Below, piece by piece: positions 12,226 through 24,296 of a DNA stretch of 64,000 nucleotides (its first letter is position 1; every line of letters begins with the position of its first letter). The notes beneath the pieces were generated by a model, which ran no database searches, was not told the DNA's origin, and worked only from the letters and a program-made list of their open reading frames with translations. The DNA is taken from positions 62,001 through 126,000 of the forward strand of contig NW_017265188.1 in NCBI RefSeq assembly GCF_001638985.1, read 5' to 3'. Made by a program: the position numbers and the translations under genes. The DNA is from Phycomyces blakesleeanus NRRL 1555(-) (lineage: Eukaryota; Mucoromycota; Mucoromycetes; Mucorales; Phycomycetaceae).

Positions 12226-13277
12226 TCATGGTCCCTCTAGGATAAGCTGCTTAATTGCAGAAGGAACATTGTCTTGTGGATATCTCCACTCAGGGTGGTG
12301 ATAGAGTCGAACGGTGTCACTGGCACGCCAGGGAGGCAAATCAATTGAGGACGGATGGAATAATCTGTGCTGCAGATCGAGCCCAAGTAGATCTGATCTA
12401 CAGGAAGTGTCCCGATGCAGTTGGAGTCTAAAGGCTGATGCTGGCTTGGTACAGACGTGGCCTTGGTGGTGGGCCAGTAGAGTGATGGCAGCCTGGTCTT
12501 GGCGATGATTGAGCCTCGACGACCCTGGGGGTGCAATGCATTCTCTGGCCTTGGCACATGCCAGCCAGGGTAATATCAGCCCATTGACAATATTTGGATC
12601 CGATGTGTCGAACCCAAGAGCGGCCCCATTACAGTTCTCCACATTCTCATAGTTTTCTGCAGAGACCTCAAAGTACTCAAACATGCGTGGGTGTGTCCAG
12701 ATCTTGGCGGTGTGCTGACTGCGAGGAGACCAAAAACCCCTTTGGCGTCGGACGATACCTGGGATCATCCGCACAAAATCTGCAGTCACCACGTTGCCCG
12801 CATCCAGCCAGACCACTATGCCTCCAAACCGAACTCTCATCTCGTCCACTATCGCTGTCTTCCATGCGTACTCACCACGGCGCATGGCCACATCCCAGAA
12901 GTGAGGATAGGCCAGGAAATCAAACTGAACCAGAACGTCGAGTTTTCCATTGGCCTGTAGCTGGTCCAAAACAGGCAGCTGGGTGCGGTTCATCCCCAGG
13001 TTGTAGACCACAATCCGAGGAAATCCTTTGTTGGCGAACCGAGATCGGTGGTGGTTGAGTTTGTAGAGAAAATTTTCGAGAGCACAGAGGTGGTTTGCAC
13101 TAGCGGCGGTGACGATTGTGTATGGGTAGTCCTGGACTGTGTTGATATCTGTAGTTGGTTCAAGATTTGTAGGTAGATGTTCAGGCTTTGTGGAGGACTC
13201 GACATTACACTCAAGGCACACGCGGTCTGTGAGATTGATTGATTAATTGATTAATTATTTATTTATTTTCTGTATGC

Positions 13278-13310
<33 letters not shown>

Positions 13311-13578
13311 TGTATGTATCTAAATATGCATTGTGTACAGTGTATTATGGATGGGAGATCAAATTAAATCAAATCAAATCAAATACAAGTACAAGTACAA
13401 GTACAAGTACAAATCAAAGCTTAAGAATCGCAAAGTCTCAGCGCGCAGTGTATATATTCTCACCTTGAAGTCGCTGGTTCAGTTGAATTGTTGAGACCAT
13501 GAGCCACACCAGACCTATCAAACAAAATCCACATACCCAACGCAGGCAAATCCTTTTCTGAAATGATTGACGGCTCAT
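12226..13578 (-). CDS. Type II membrane glycosyltransferase-like protein
   Basis: Two exons (13578-13464 and 13226-12226) join in phase to 371 residues. Exon 1 supplies a short basic cytoplasmic tail (MSRQSFQKR) and one hydrophobic signal anchor (about residues 10-30), the usual plan for Golgi enzymes. The lumenal domain opens with a GT-A-like strand (YTIVTAAS), then VVYNLG, EYAWK and VVWLDAGN, whose aspartate would sit where metal and sugar nucleotide bind. Later come CNGAALGFD and a Cys-rich stretch ending NHRQDQAAITLL, as in uncharacterised GT-A-like families such as DUF1647. Donor and acceptor sugars cannot be told. The coding sequence is richer in GC than its surroundings. Topology is well supported; enzymatic class is inferred from the motif order. 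Confidence 0.7.
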
Positions 13579-16500
13579 GAGTTGCTGTTAAAAAGGAAAA
13601 TTATAAATATATATATATATATAAAAAAGAAGGAGTGAAGAGAAAGAGAGAAAAGGAAGTTCTTAAAGTCTCAGTACCAAATAATAGTGATATTAATAAT
13701 AGCAAAGAAAAAAGAAAAGGAAAGGCTATTTTTCTAGTAATCCAAATCATACTAAAATATATTAATATATATATATATATATAAGAAGAAGAAATGAAAG
13801 GGGGGGTACTACAAGACAAGACAGTACTATATACAAGTGTAATTACCAAGCCTAGCATTCAATCTCTCTCTCTCTCTCTCTTCTTTCTACCTTTTATCCC
13901 ATCTCACCTTCACCTTTAATTTACATAAATTCATATTCTGTAAAGAGTAGGAAAAGAAGAGAAAAGGGCCAGACTATCAAATCAAATCAAATCAAATCGA
14001 ATCGAATTCTCTTCATGACTGATAGATATTGATTCGGCTTAAATTGGCACTTTCTTCTTTATTTAAATCATAATTATCGTCATTAGTACTATTACTACTA
14101 TTACTATTACTACTACTATCACTATCATATTTCGAGGTAAATTGAAACATTAAAACAATGAAACAAAATAGCCTATTATTTTAATATATTCCTTGATGTT
14201 TTCTGAAAACATGTTTCTTTTTTTTTTCGTCTTTAAAGAATAAAAGGTATAAACTCTCATTCCAGTGAGTTTAAATAATAGCAATAAAACAGCAATAGCA
14301 TATATATATATATATATTTATGTGTACGCAAGAGAAAAATAAAAGGAGAAAGAGAGAGAGAGAGAGGAATAAAAGGGGTGAGAAGAAGGAAAGGAAATAA
14401 GAGACCCTCATTACTCTTCTGCCACTGATATTTCTTTTGCTCCTGATAATATTTATATATAAATGTCTTTTTATAAATATAGCTATATTTACAGTATTCA
14501 ACATTGAAATACCTAAAGAGTATAAATAAAGAAAAGGAAATTTATATATATAATGTATACTAAAGGCAGGAATTAAATATGTAATGTAATGCAATCTAAT
14601 GCAAGGCAATGCTTTACAACGTACCTCCAAAATTTTGTCGATCCAGCAATAACAGCAACAGCAACAGAAAGACCATAAGAAACAAAATTTTGTATTCAAT
14701 AAATTTACAAACAAATACAAAAACAGAAAAAAAAAGATTAATTCTTGTGAAATACTTGAGGCTTGGTGCTTCACTTTATGTCAATTGTTCTTGGTTTAAT
14801 TTGATATATAAATATATAAATATATATATATGCATACCCAAGTAAGTATATATTATATATTAAAGTTTTATTCAACATTACTTGGTATTTTGTAGTACAT
14901 TTACTTTTTATTCTTTTTAACATTTATACTAAAGAAGACCACAACTAAAGCATACGGGTGTTTACATACGCACATGTATAGTCATTTTACTATGAGTGCG
15001 CATGGCGTTTTTTTTTTTAAAAAAAATTACAAGGAGAATATATTGAAAGAGGGGTTACTTTGAACAAAAGCTATTATGTTATGTATTAAAGAAGAAGATA
15101 AATAAAAGAAATATACACCTTCTTTCTTTCTCTTGCTTGCTTGCTTGCTTATTCTTTTTTTTTGCTTTTCAAAAAAAAACAGTCATTTAAATAATTTACA
15201 CCATTAGATCAACATGAGCAATATTCTGGGGACCATTAAGCTTAATGATACCTTTAATATATATATGGGTAATCGTATCTGTTCTATGGACTTGTGTGTA
15301 GGAATATATAATACCAAAAGGTAAAAGACTGTTGCTTGGTAACCGCTTAGGCTGTATACCAGCCAGGCTCCTTAAAAGATTCCTATCAATGAAAATGCAA
15401 TGGTAGCTGTCAATTAAAGAGTTGGGTCTGAATTCTTATCTTATTTGCTAAAAGTCTTTCCTTTTCACTGTTCTATCTATCTATCTATCTCTCTCTCTTT
15501 TTTTTGGTTATATAATTTACATTATATACTATTACGTTATTGGCACACAATATTGTATGTACTTCCCCCCGTGTGTTTGTACTTACACCTTTTTATTGAC
15601 TATGCGCTTACAAATAGTATCTAATGAATACATGTGAAGAATGTCTATTCAAGGCGAAAATATCAAGTAAAATCTGACAAGGCGACTATCGTGTAACCAG
15701 AACAAACCGACTAGATTTAAAAACACTGTCTGAATTTTATTTTATTTTATTTTATTTTATTTTAGATTGATTAGATATGACAATGTTCTTATAATGATTG
15801 GAGACAAGGGAGACGAATGAGGGTTTACCTTATTTCTATTGTATTGTATTATTTTTGTTAAATGCAAGTCAGGCAACGGGATATTTGATCACATTGCAGT
15901 ATGTACCTGTGTGTGCCTATGGTGCGCGGTACTCTTTTGTGCTCTTTGGGCCTCTCTGTCTCTGTGCTTTCTCTTGCCTTTTTGCTCTGTTCCATCTCAT
16001 TTTTCTCCTTTTGAGCAAATTGATTATAGAATTATCTTAGTCTTCCTTATCCAGATGGCCAAAATAGATGTATCCTAAATAAGCATGTAGTACACATTTA
16101 TCTAGGTTTAGAAATTTGTTTAAAAAATATGACACAAAATCAATAAATCAGGTTCAGCTATGTTTTGCAGGAAATATATATATAAAAAAAAAAGTCAAAT
16201 AAAATACAATCGAAACAGAAATAGAAAAACATCATAATCACAAGTATAAATCATATAATCAAAACTGAGCAAAGAAGAGGAAAAAAGACACTTTCTCTGT
16301 CTGTATGTCTGTATGTATGTCTGTATTTCTGTCTGTCTTTCCATCTCCCCAAAAGAGATATAGATTTGGTTCCAGTGCACACTGGGATAAGTTAAGAAGG
16401 CCTGGACCGCACCACATAAAAGAATAATCCTTTTTTGGCTCACTTTACTTTTATTTACTATTTTATCTATTTTACATACAGTAATCATTAACACCATTTA

Positions 16501-17120
16501 GAATTCATATATATATATATATATATATATACAGTACACACAAATGTAACAATTATAATAATGATATATTTGATAACTTTATAACGCCATGGCAATAAAA
16601 AGGAAACCATTGAAGAATTAGGCTTTAAGAAAATATTCAATTTATTATCATTTGATTATCCATGCAATAGTGTATGTAATAATGTATGTATGTAGGGATG
16701 TAATGTAATGTAATGAAATGTATTAATGTATCAATGTATGTATATATTTAAATAAAAAGAATAAGAATAAGAAGAAGGAAATAAATAAGTATAGTATAGT
16801 ATAGTATGTCTTGGTATTATATTGGTATGCTAAATTGTCTTTGTATGCTGTTTGTGGGTACATTGAATGATGATTGTCTCTTTTGGCGTAATTCTTGTCT
16901 GAGTAAGTTGATGAAGGGTTTAAGTTGATTTGGATGAGTGTAAAATATAAATACATATACATACATATATATATATATAAAAGAACCATGTGCTTTATAT
17001 ACTCATATACATATACATATATATCATTAGTCGTAGTCGTAGTTGTTGCTGTTGCTGTTAACATTAATGTGTATTTTTTGTTGTTGTTGTTGTTAGAAGA
17101 AATGGCCCCAATGTTTGAAT
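13579..17120. other. Long gene-poor AT-rich region
   Basis: About 3.5 kb without a gene I can support. It contains many TA runs, CT tracts, a TTTTA repeat (15737-15763), CTAT repeats (15475-15490) and a T11A8 palindrome (15008-15026). Open frames here are mostly microsatellite translations with no family signature. Confidence 0.5.
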
Positions 17121-18494
17121 TCAAGGTAATGACACGGTCTTGCTGTGACAAAGTCGAATATGGCGTCTTAGGTTTGCTTTGTTGGAGAAAGCTTTTGAGC
17201 ATAAATGGCACATATCTTTCTTTTGTGCATTCGAATGATGTGTGGTTTGATGTCTGCTTAAGCTATAGGCGCTACAAAGTGATCGCTTGCATGTGAGACA
17301 TATGTATGACTTCTTGAACTGTCCAGGGTATCTTTGTTTGTAGTTAAACATCTTATTGAATCCACTATTCTCGAGCACGCGATTTCTATCAGGCTCAGGC
17401 TCAGGCTCAGGCTCAGGCCCAGATACAGGTCCAGGTCCAGGTCCAGGTCCAGGTCCAGGTCCAGATACGGACTTAAGCTGACCCTGGAGCTCAAGCTCTG
17501 CCCTTCGAGTCATGGGTAGCAAGCCTGTATCAAACGTCGGCTGACTTGGCTGATGGGGGCTGAACTTTTGATACATATGTACCTCAATACGCGTCTTGGC
17601 ATCTACTCTTTCTGTTCGTGATTCAGCTTGATTGGTATGAAATAATGAAAAGTAGTCTTGAGGAGGAGATTGGCTGGAATGTAGTGAAAGAGGCGAAGGT
17701 AAGCCAATGTCTGTGAAAGGGCCAAATTCGATCAAATCTGGTAAGTATTGGTCCATCTGTTGAGAAGACGGGAAGTCTGGCTGTAATGAAATGTTTCCAA
17801 AATCATTCGAGAAGAGCATAGAGTCTATAAAAGGAAACATTAGGTTATGAGTTTATTAGTTTAAAGTGTAAACCAAAAAAGAAGGAAAGTAAAAGGAAAC
17901 AGCAAAAGAACAGTAATGATAAAGAGTATAGAATATATATTTTTCTTATTCTTTACCATAAGCATTTCTGCAAGAGATATATATATATAAATTTAGGTAT
18001 ATAAATAATTATCTATTTATCTAGTTTGGAAACTAACCTAATTCTCCAATTTCAGTACAGGTACTTGAAAGATAATTATTAGCTTCGTTTTCATTTTCAA
18101 TCGGAATTGGTGGTTGGGCAAGGCTTCCCAATTGTTGAAATAGTTCTGCTTCGGGATACCACGGTGGATAGAGACTTTGGTCTCTAAAGACGTCTTGAGA
18201 ATGTACATACTGGCTAGCGTCTATCATGGAGCCACTTGGGATCAGGTTAGTGCCGCCCTGGCAGTAATACATTTGGTCTGAAATCAGAGCAGGCGTCGGG
18301 AATTGGCTATATTGATGATGATAGCTGTTATGGTAGCCGTGATTATGGTTATGATTATGGTTGAGTTTGTCAATATTCAGATTCGAAGCAAACTGCAATT
18401 CCATATTGTGTTTCCTGGGAAATGTGCTTGGTTGTTGGCCAGTGAGGGAGTATTCAAAGAAGTTTTCTTGAACTTCTGATTCAACAGGGTACAT
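17121..18494 (-). CDS. C2H2 zinc-finger protein 1
   Basis: Two exons (18494-18038 and 17824-17121) join to 386 residues. The first two thirds are low-complexity and disordered, rich in Gln, His, Ser and Pro, with an HNHNHNH run and acidic/hydrophobic patches that could activate transcription. A dipeptide tract of (GP)n then (EP)n lies about residues 275-305, coded by hexanucleotide repeats at 17394-17465. Two C2H2 zinc fingers close the protein (YICLTCKRSLCSAYSLSRH and MCHLCSKAFSNKANLRRH), each C-x2-C-x12-H. A pair of C-terminal fingers is common in sequence-specific fungal regulators, so a nuclear DNA-binding role is likely; targets are unknown. The intron (18037-17825) holds an 11-nt segment with strong splice sites on both sides (17967-17957). 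A second gene of the same plan lies at 37831-38778. Confidence 0.85.
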
Positions 18495-19511
18495 TATTAA
18501 CTAGGATACTTGATATTTATCGACGACGATGTTTGCTGAGATTGGCAATGGTCATATATAAGAAAATAAAAGAAAGAAAAAGTCGAAAGAGATTGTTCTT
18601 CTTGTTCTTATTCTTTTTTTTTTCTTTCGTTCTTTGCCAAATATAATCTGTGGTTTTTTGTACAATCACTTATTTAGGTAAATCTTTGTGATTCAATATG
18701 CATATGCATATATAGATTAGTCTATAGTTTTACATGCTGCGAGATTTTATGTAATATCAATATATCTACTCTTGTTTACCTTTTTGATGTAAGCCAAAGT
18801 TTCTTTTGTTACTACTGCCCGGTAGTGGTAGTGGTAGCAGTGCTTCTTTTTTTTTTTAAAAAAAAAGTTAATAATGACAAATTTAATACAAGGGTTGTGG
18901 GACTTGCTTCTATAGAATAACGAAACAAATATATAGAAAATATATGATTAAATAATTTTTGAGATCTTTGGTAACAAAATGATACTTACTGTTGTTTAAA
19001 GGTTACAAGACTAGCCAGCTTTTCTGCCTTTTCTGTCTTTTTTTTTTTGGTTTTGTTTTTTTTATATTGTGAAAGTAAAAAATAATAATAATACAAAAAG
19101 GCAAATTTAGATCAATAAATTGAACCAAATTGAATTGTGTTATAGTAAAACAAAAAGATAAAATAAAATACAAAGAACAAAAAGGATAAAAAAGAAGAAG
19201 AAGAAGAAGGAAAATAATAAGAGGTTAATCAAAAATATACTTATATTTATATATGTATAAATAAATAAATAACAAAATACATGAACTATAAGAAATATTA
19301 TTGATTATATTAAGTTATTTGACCACCCTCTAGGTAACCAAATTCTAAATAACAGTTATTATGCTTACACCAGCCTCAAACATGTATATAAATGTATAAA
19401 TATATAAATATATACATAACCTTGTGTTTGTGTATAACCAAATTTGCTACGGATGTTTTGAAACGTATTACAAGAATTAAATAAATAAAAATAAAAATAA
19501 AAAACATTTAT
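18495..19511. other. Intergenic region, C2H2 gene 1 promoter side
   Basis: No gene seen. It includes a T11A9 palindrome (18847-18866), a GAA repeat (19194-19209) and AT-rich sequence up to the left inverted repeat of the element at 19512. Confidence 0.5.
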
Positions 19512-19903
19512 ACACATTTTGCCAAAATGATGTCGCAAAAAAAATATTAAGTGTCGCACTTTTTTTTTTAAAAAAAACAGTGTCGCACAATTCAGGAAAA
19601 TAGTGTCGTACAAATCAATTTTTATTGGAAGTTCATATAAATTAAAAAATATATATATCGAGATACAACCAAGGGGAGAGACTAACTACTGCAGTTATTC
19701 CACATTGTTGTTTTCCAAAGACAGTCAGCAAAATAAGGGCTAAATAATAATAATCTAGATGAGGTTGTGGAGATAAAGATGAATTTGTGGTGGCAGGTAT
19801 AAAATTATGGGTATAATGTATATTGTCAACTGGACCATTTCAGTTACTATCCGACTAGAAAAAGAGCCAAACTAGTGTAAGAGCAAATCATGAGATGTTC
19901 CTA
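19512..19903 (+). repeat. Left terminal inverted repeat of the 3.9-kb element
   Basis: Inverted match to 23012-23400 with a few small differences. It contains four copies of a TGTCGCA/TGTCGTA motif separated by A/T runs, one of them the T10A8 palindrome at 19560-19577. Confidence 0.85.
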
Positions 19904-20419
19904 ATAATAAGGACAAAGAAAAAGTGAATCAACTACTATACATTCGTCTTCATAAAATATTTGTTATCAACATCACCAAAGACAATAGGTCGACCAAGTG
20001 TGTTGTTATCATAGACCAAATTATGCCCATGAGAATATGTCCGAATTTTGGATGTACCAACCCCTAGCAGCTTAAAAAAAAGAAAGCTCGAAGGGCAAGT
20101 CATGAACAGGAAATGACGGAGATGTAGTAAGGAGACAGAAAGAATAATATTCAACTATCACAGACCACCAGCAGACTTCCACCAGGAAGAATGGAGATGC
20201 AAAATACACAGCGACATCAACCGAAATCATGGGTCAAGAGTACAATAAAACCAAGAATACAGAGTCGACGCATGAGCTATATGGCAGAATGTAACCATCA
20301 CACTCGACCAACCAAAGAGAGGAAGCCAAAAGAGCGTAGCAGCTTAAAAAGAATGATGTCCAAGGAAGACGAAAAAACAAAGACAAGTTGACGTATTTAT
20401 TTGTGACGTCTTTCTGAGC

Positions 20420-21156
20420 ATGCTTACGTTTGCTTTGCAGGTGCCTGATCTTTCTTTCGTTACAACAACAGCACCACTTGTCTTCTCCTCCCTCTCCGAT
20501 CAGCCTGTGTCCCGTCCACCGTTTTGTCTTCTTGGTCATGCTCTTGGCGCCAACTTACCGTTGCTGACGCCTTCCAGTTCGACCCGTCCCTGTCGGTCCT
20601 ATCTCGTCGCCCTCCCCGTGCCCGCCCGCGTTATTAACAAGATATTTCGCCAGATTGATGCCGGCACAATCTTGTTGCAGCCCTTCCTGCTCCGTGCTTG
20701 TCTCCCTCTAACTCTCATTCAATTGCTCTACCCGCACATCCCCGCTCTTACTGGCTCGTCCCTTGACTTATCACCATTCCTGTCTGTCCTCATACCATCC
20801 ACCCACCGACGTCGCCTCACACCCGACTATATCGACCCCTCTGCACTCCTCCCGTTCCGCCTACCCCTCCCCACCTTTTGGACTTTCCTTGGCCACGCTT
20901 TTGGAAACCCCCGCTTCATCACAAGCTTCCATGTCGATTACTACTTCACCACATCATATCTGCTTCCTTTCCCACTGACGTTTGTCCCATCTGTCACCTT
21001 CACCCCAACGATCTCTCTCACTTCCTATACAATTTCCCCGCAAAATGGGCTGTCTGGTCTTCCGCCTGGCGGAATTATATTACTATTACTAAATCAAATG
21101 GATCTTTCTTACTCCGCATATGTTTCTTAGTGATATTGCAGAATTGCTCTATGTGA
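20420..21156 (+). pseudogene. Degenerate LINE-type reverse transcriptase C-terminus
   Basis: This stretch is much richer in C and G than the surrounding DNA. Fragments in two frames resemble the end of fungal LINE ORF2. One frame carries FWKPPLHHK and LLHHIISASF followed by CPICHLHPNDLSHFLYNFP, which looks like the post-RT zinc-knuckle (CxxC...H...) with its final cysteine changed to phenylalanine. The 20420-21130 frame carries the preceding part (LTPSSSTRPCRSYL onward). The frame changes within the relic, no RT catalytic motif remains, and no start is evident, so it should be non-functional. It lies between the inverted repeats of the 3.9-kb element, so it inserted there or was captured. Identification rests on pattern memory only. 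Confidence 0.45.
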
Positions 21157-22151
21157 CTGCGAATAAGTGCTCACAAAAATATTACTAAATCGAATATTAC
21201 TAAATCAAGCTTTGACTATAATGCAATATTCTCTGATTTGCAGGTAAGATGGCATACATCTCAACACCATAATTCTATAGGCTCATTCATTCCTTTCCCC
21301 TTCATCATGTTGATAGTTTTACGTAAAATAGATGAAAATCCAGCAATCTTTTCAGCAACAGCAACACATCGTTACAGACCATATTAATGACAACTACAAC
21401 AATTGCAGCAACTTAACCAAGATTATGTATTGCAAAAGCTGTGTAAGTTTTAAGGATCTAATTATGGTGCTGTGATCAAGATTGACTAACTATTTAATCT
21501 ATAACACTACTCATTAGGACGGAAAACGAAAAAACAAAGACAGCGACGAAATGGAACTCGGTAAAAATATAATTTGAATGCGTAATGGAAGCTTCGTCAA
21601 GTTGCTAATACAATTTTGATTTTCTATATGCATAGAATCAAGCAATTCCGCTGCTTCACTGTTGTTGAAAAAAAAAAGCCAAAAAGAGCTACAGCTTCCA
21701 CCCTCCCAACGTAACACCATCCGTCTCCACAAACAAACCAAGGATCAATGGTGATGATGCGAGGAAACTCAATGATCATTTTGTGGCGGTAATTGGTCCC
21801 CATTCTGGCGATGAAACTTTGGATTGTACTAGACAAGAATATGAACTCAACATGGAAGAACAACGAGTGCTACATTGCTTCAAAAAAACGGCAGTCGTTT
21901 ACTTAAAGTCTAGGACTGTACAGGCGTTCTATATTCCAAGATAACTGGTCTACATTTTCTGGTGTGAGCATTTATTTTGGTATGTAAGAAATAAAATAGG
22001 TATAAATCTCATTAAGTCGCGTGCCTAACTTGTTTACATTTTTGCCATTTACCAGTGAACGAGAGAATTGATAGAAAAATTACTTTTCATATTAATTTAT
22101 TCGATTCCGAATTGACAAAATTTCTAAAATAAGGACTCTGGTTTAGTTGCA

Positions 22152-22786
22152 AGGACAAAGTTGAACGTGTGATGATTGAATGCTCAGGGTATGTATGATA
22201 AAAAAATCCGGTATATAGATATCACACAAAGTCTGCGGTACTGTACTAACGCCTTTTCTTACTCACTCACACTTGTGTATATAGGGAAGAAGACGGAAAT
22301 CATACCGAAGGAGATACTCTGAAATTGATGAAATATACTAGCAGCTGTTTGAAGAACGAAATAAATCAATTCAAATACGCATCTTGGACAACATTTGGAC
22401 GACGACGCATATTTGCTGTACGATGTATTGGGAATAAACTGACTTTACTATCAACCAGTCGTATGGGAATTGGGAAATGGTGCTTTGTGAAGATGCGGTC
22501 TCCAATTGTATCAAGGGACTGGGAAGACCGATACTACTTGAATCGTTTGATGGAATTATTGATGAAACTAAAGGTAAGGTTACAATCAAGTCAAAGTTAT
22601 TGGAATCAAATAGGGATTACTGACACTATAAATGTATATACGGCGATGATATTTTAGGAAATGCCGCTTGAACAAGAAGAAGCAACTATGGTTTTGAAGC
22701 AACAAAAATCAGGGCGGTCTCCTGTAGATACCAAGGATACAATCAAAGCGATCAGTCGATCAGGTCAAGCAATAAAGGAATTGTAG
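22152..22786 (+). CDS. Unknown multi-exon gene inside the long-TIR element (partial model)
   Basis: Three exons can be followed: one ending at 22188, then 22285-22573 and 22658-22786 (stop TAG). Joins keep phase: tgc tca gg|g gaa, and aag|gaa. The protein runs VERVMIECSGEEDGNHTEGD, then a basic beta-rich stretch (TTFGRRRIFAVRC, GNKLTLLSTSR), an SPIVSRDWEDR motif and a helical tail. It resembles a large uncharacterised protein family I associate with Mucoromycota genomes, but I cannot name a domain. Coding-like frames upstream (about 21519-21564 and 21641-21950) may be earlier exons or parts of a decayed gene; their reading frames do not join cleanly, so the true start is unknown. It could be the element's own gene or a captured host gene. 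Confidence 0.45.
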
Positions 22787-23011
22787 CCTTTATCTATTGA
22801 TCCAAAATAGAATTGTTATTCTTTTTTGTAAATCATTGTTATTATCATAGTATAGTTTTACCCCTTTTTACAATATCACCAATACCAATAAATGTTTCAT
22901 TCTAGTTAATCTTTGTTTTTTGTGTGTGTCTATCTTCACTGACCCCATTCCAATGACAAGGTCGTCAACTACGCCTGCCATTTTCGTTGATTTGGATTAG
23001 ATAACGGCATC

Positions 23012-23400
23012 TAGGAACATCTCATGATTTGCTCTTACACTAGTTTGGCTCTTTTTCTAGTCGGATGGTAACTGAAATGGTCCAGTTGACAATGTACATT
23101 ATACCCATAATTTTATACCTGCCACCACAAATTCATCTTTATCTCCACAACCTCATCTAGATTATTATTATTTAGCCCTTATTTTGCTGACTGTCTTTGG
23201 AAAACAACAATGTGGAATAACTGCAGTAGTTAGTCTCTCCCCTTGGTTGTATCTCGATATATATATTTTTTAATTTATATGAACTTCCAATAAAAATTGA
23301 TTTGTACGACACTATTTTTTTTGTAAGATGCGACACACTTTTTTTTAAGAGCGCGACACTTTAACTTTTTTTTTTGCGACATCATTTTGGCAAAAGGTGT
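23012..23400 (-). repeat. Right terminal inverted repeat of the 3.9-kb element
   Basis: Inverted copy of 19512-19903. It differs mainly in the lengths of A/T runs and in extra bases around the TGTCGCA motifs, as expected of arms that have begun to diverge. Confidence 0.85.
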
Positions 23401-24073
23401 ATATATATAGAAAGCTCAGTAATATTTATTAATTAGTAAATTCGGTGTATATTCCCCGAATACTTGGTATTCTGGTCCTTCTTGTAGCAATACGCGCCTA
23501 CTTAAAGAGGAACTGACTGCGTACAGACATATCCATAAAGCGATCAATATCCATGGTTTAACATACTCAATATTCTTGCTTAATTAGCCAAATAGATTGT
23601 ATTCCTAAAGCGCATACATAATTAGATAGAGAAAGAAAATGGGTATATCTCTCTGGTCAATACTACCTCTGGAACTCAGTTTATTATCCCACGCTAAATA
23701 CAATATTAAAAGAAAAAGAAGACCAAGAAAGCCATTTTTATTAGTAAAGACATGAATGTTGTGTGTATAGAGTATATGTGTGTAGTGTGCTTTTGTTAAA
23801 TTCTAATGTTTTCTACATGGCTATTCAAATCGGTTATCTGTTTCTACCTTTCCCCCCTCGTATCCCTCCCTCCTTTACTCCTACCATTGTATCTCCGGTT
23901 ATTCGGTAATTAGGAAAGTAAAAGAATATTCCTGCATAATCTTTTACAGAACATTTTGAACTCACAGATATACTTGAAACGAGTATAGCTGTACATGGTT
24001 TCATCAAGCTGTATAACGTACAAAGTGACATGTCATTGGTATCTCCTTTTGTATCTATAAATTGATATATTTA

Positions 24074-24296
24074 GGGGCTTCTCAAGCGCCCGACAAGACC
24101 CAAAAGTTTGTCCAGGATTTCCTTATACAGATTGGACGGAGTTTCCATACTTAGTAATCATGGACAAAGTTTTGTCCAGGCGAAAAGTGAAATCCAAAGT
24201 TTTGTCCAAAGATTACTAATTTTGGAAACTCTGGCCAATCCGTATAAGGAAATCCTGGACAAACTTTTGGGTCTTGTCGGGCGCTTGAGAAGCCCC
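24074..24296. mobile_element. Foldback MITE, PIF/Harbinger-type
   Basis: A 223-bp element whose two halves are inverted copies over about 100 nt each, leaving a loop of under 20 nt. Ends are GGGGCTTCTCAAGCGCCC and its complement. It is flanked on both sides by TTA (24071-24073 and 24297-24299), the 3-bp TWA target duplication typical of PIF/Harbinger transposons. It has no coding capacity. A transcript through it would fold into a long hairpin. Confidence 0.75.

Larger units (their letters stand above)
19512..23400. mobile_element. Unclassified DNA transposon with ~390-bp terminal inverted repeats
   Basis: The two ends (19512-19903 and 23012-23400) are near-perfect inverted copies of each other over about 390 bp, bounding a 3.9-kb element. 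The outermost shared sequence is ACAC-x-TTTTGCCAAAATGATG. Several TGTCGCA/TGTCGTA repeats follow within each arm. Long arms with subterminal repeats recall Mutator-like or similar DNA transposons, but I recognise no transposase, so the superfamily is open. Inside are a degenerate, C-rich LINE fragment (20420-21156) and an intron-containing gene of unknown function (22152-22786), with more coding-like exons at about 21519-21950. No clear target duplication could be read because the flanks are simple TA sequence. Confidence 0.7.

Noticed and set aside
14271..14774. 167-codon minus-strand frame with hydrophobic stretches
   Set aside because: It is made largely of translated AT and GA microsatellites, has no family signature and no splice or promoter context.
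15798..16078. Two overlapping plus-strand frames of about 80 codons
   Set aside because: They read the same DNA in two frames, have no recognisable domain and begin in repeat-rich sequence.
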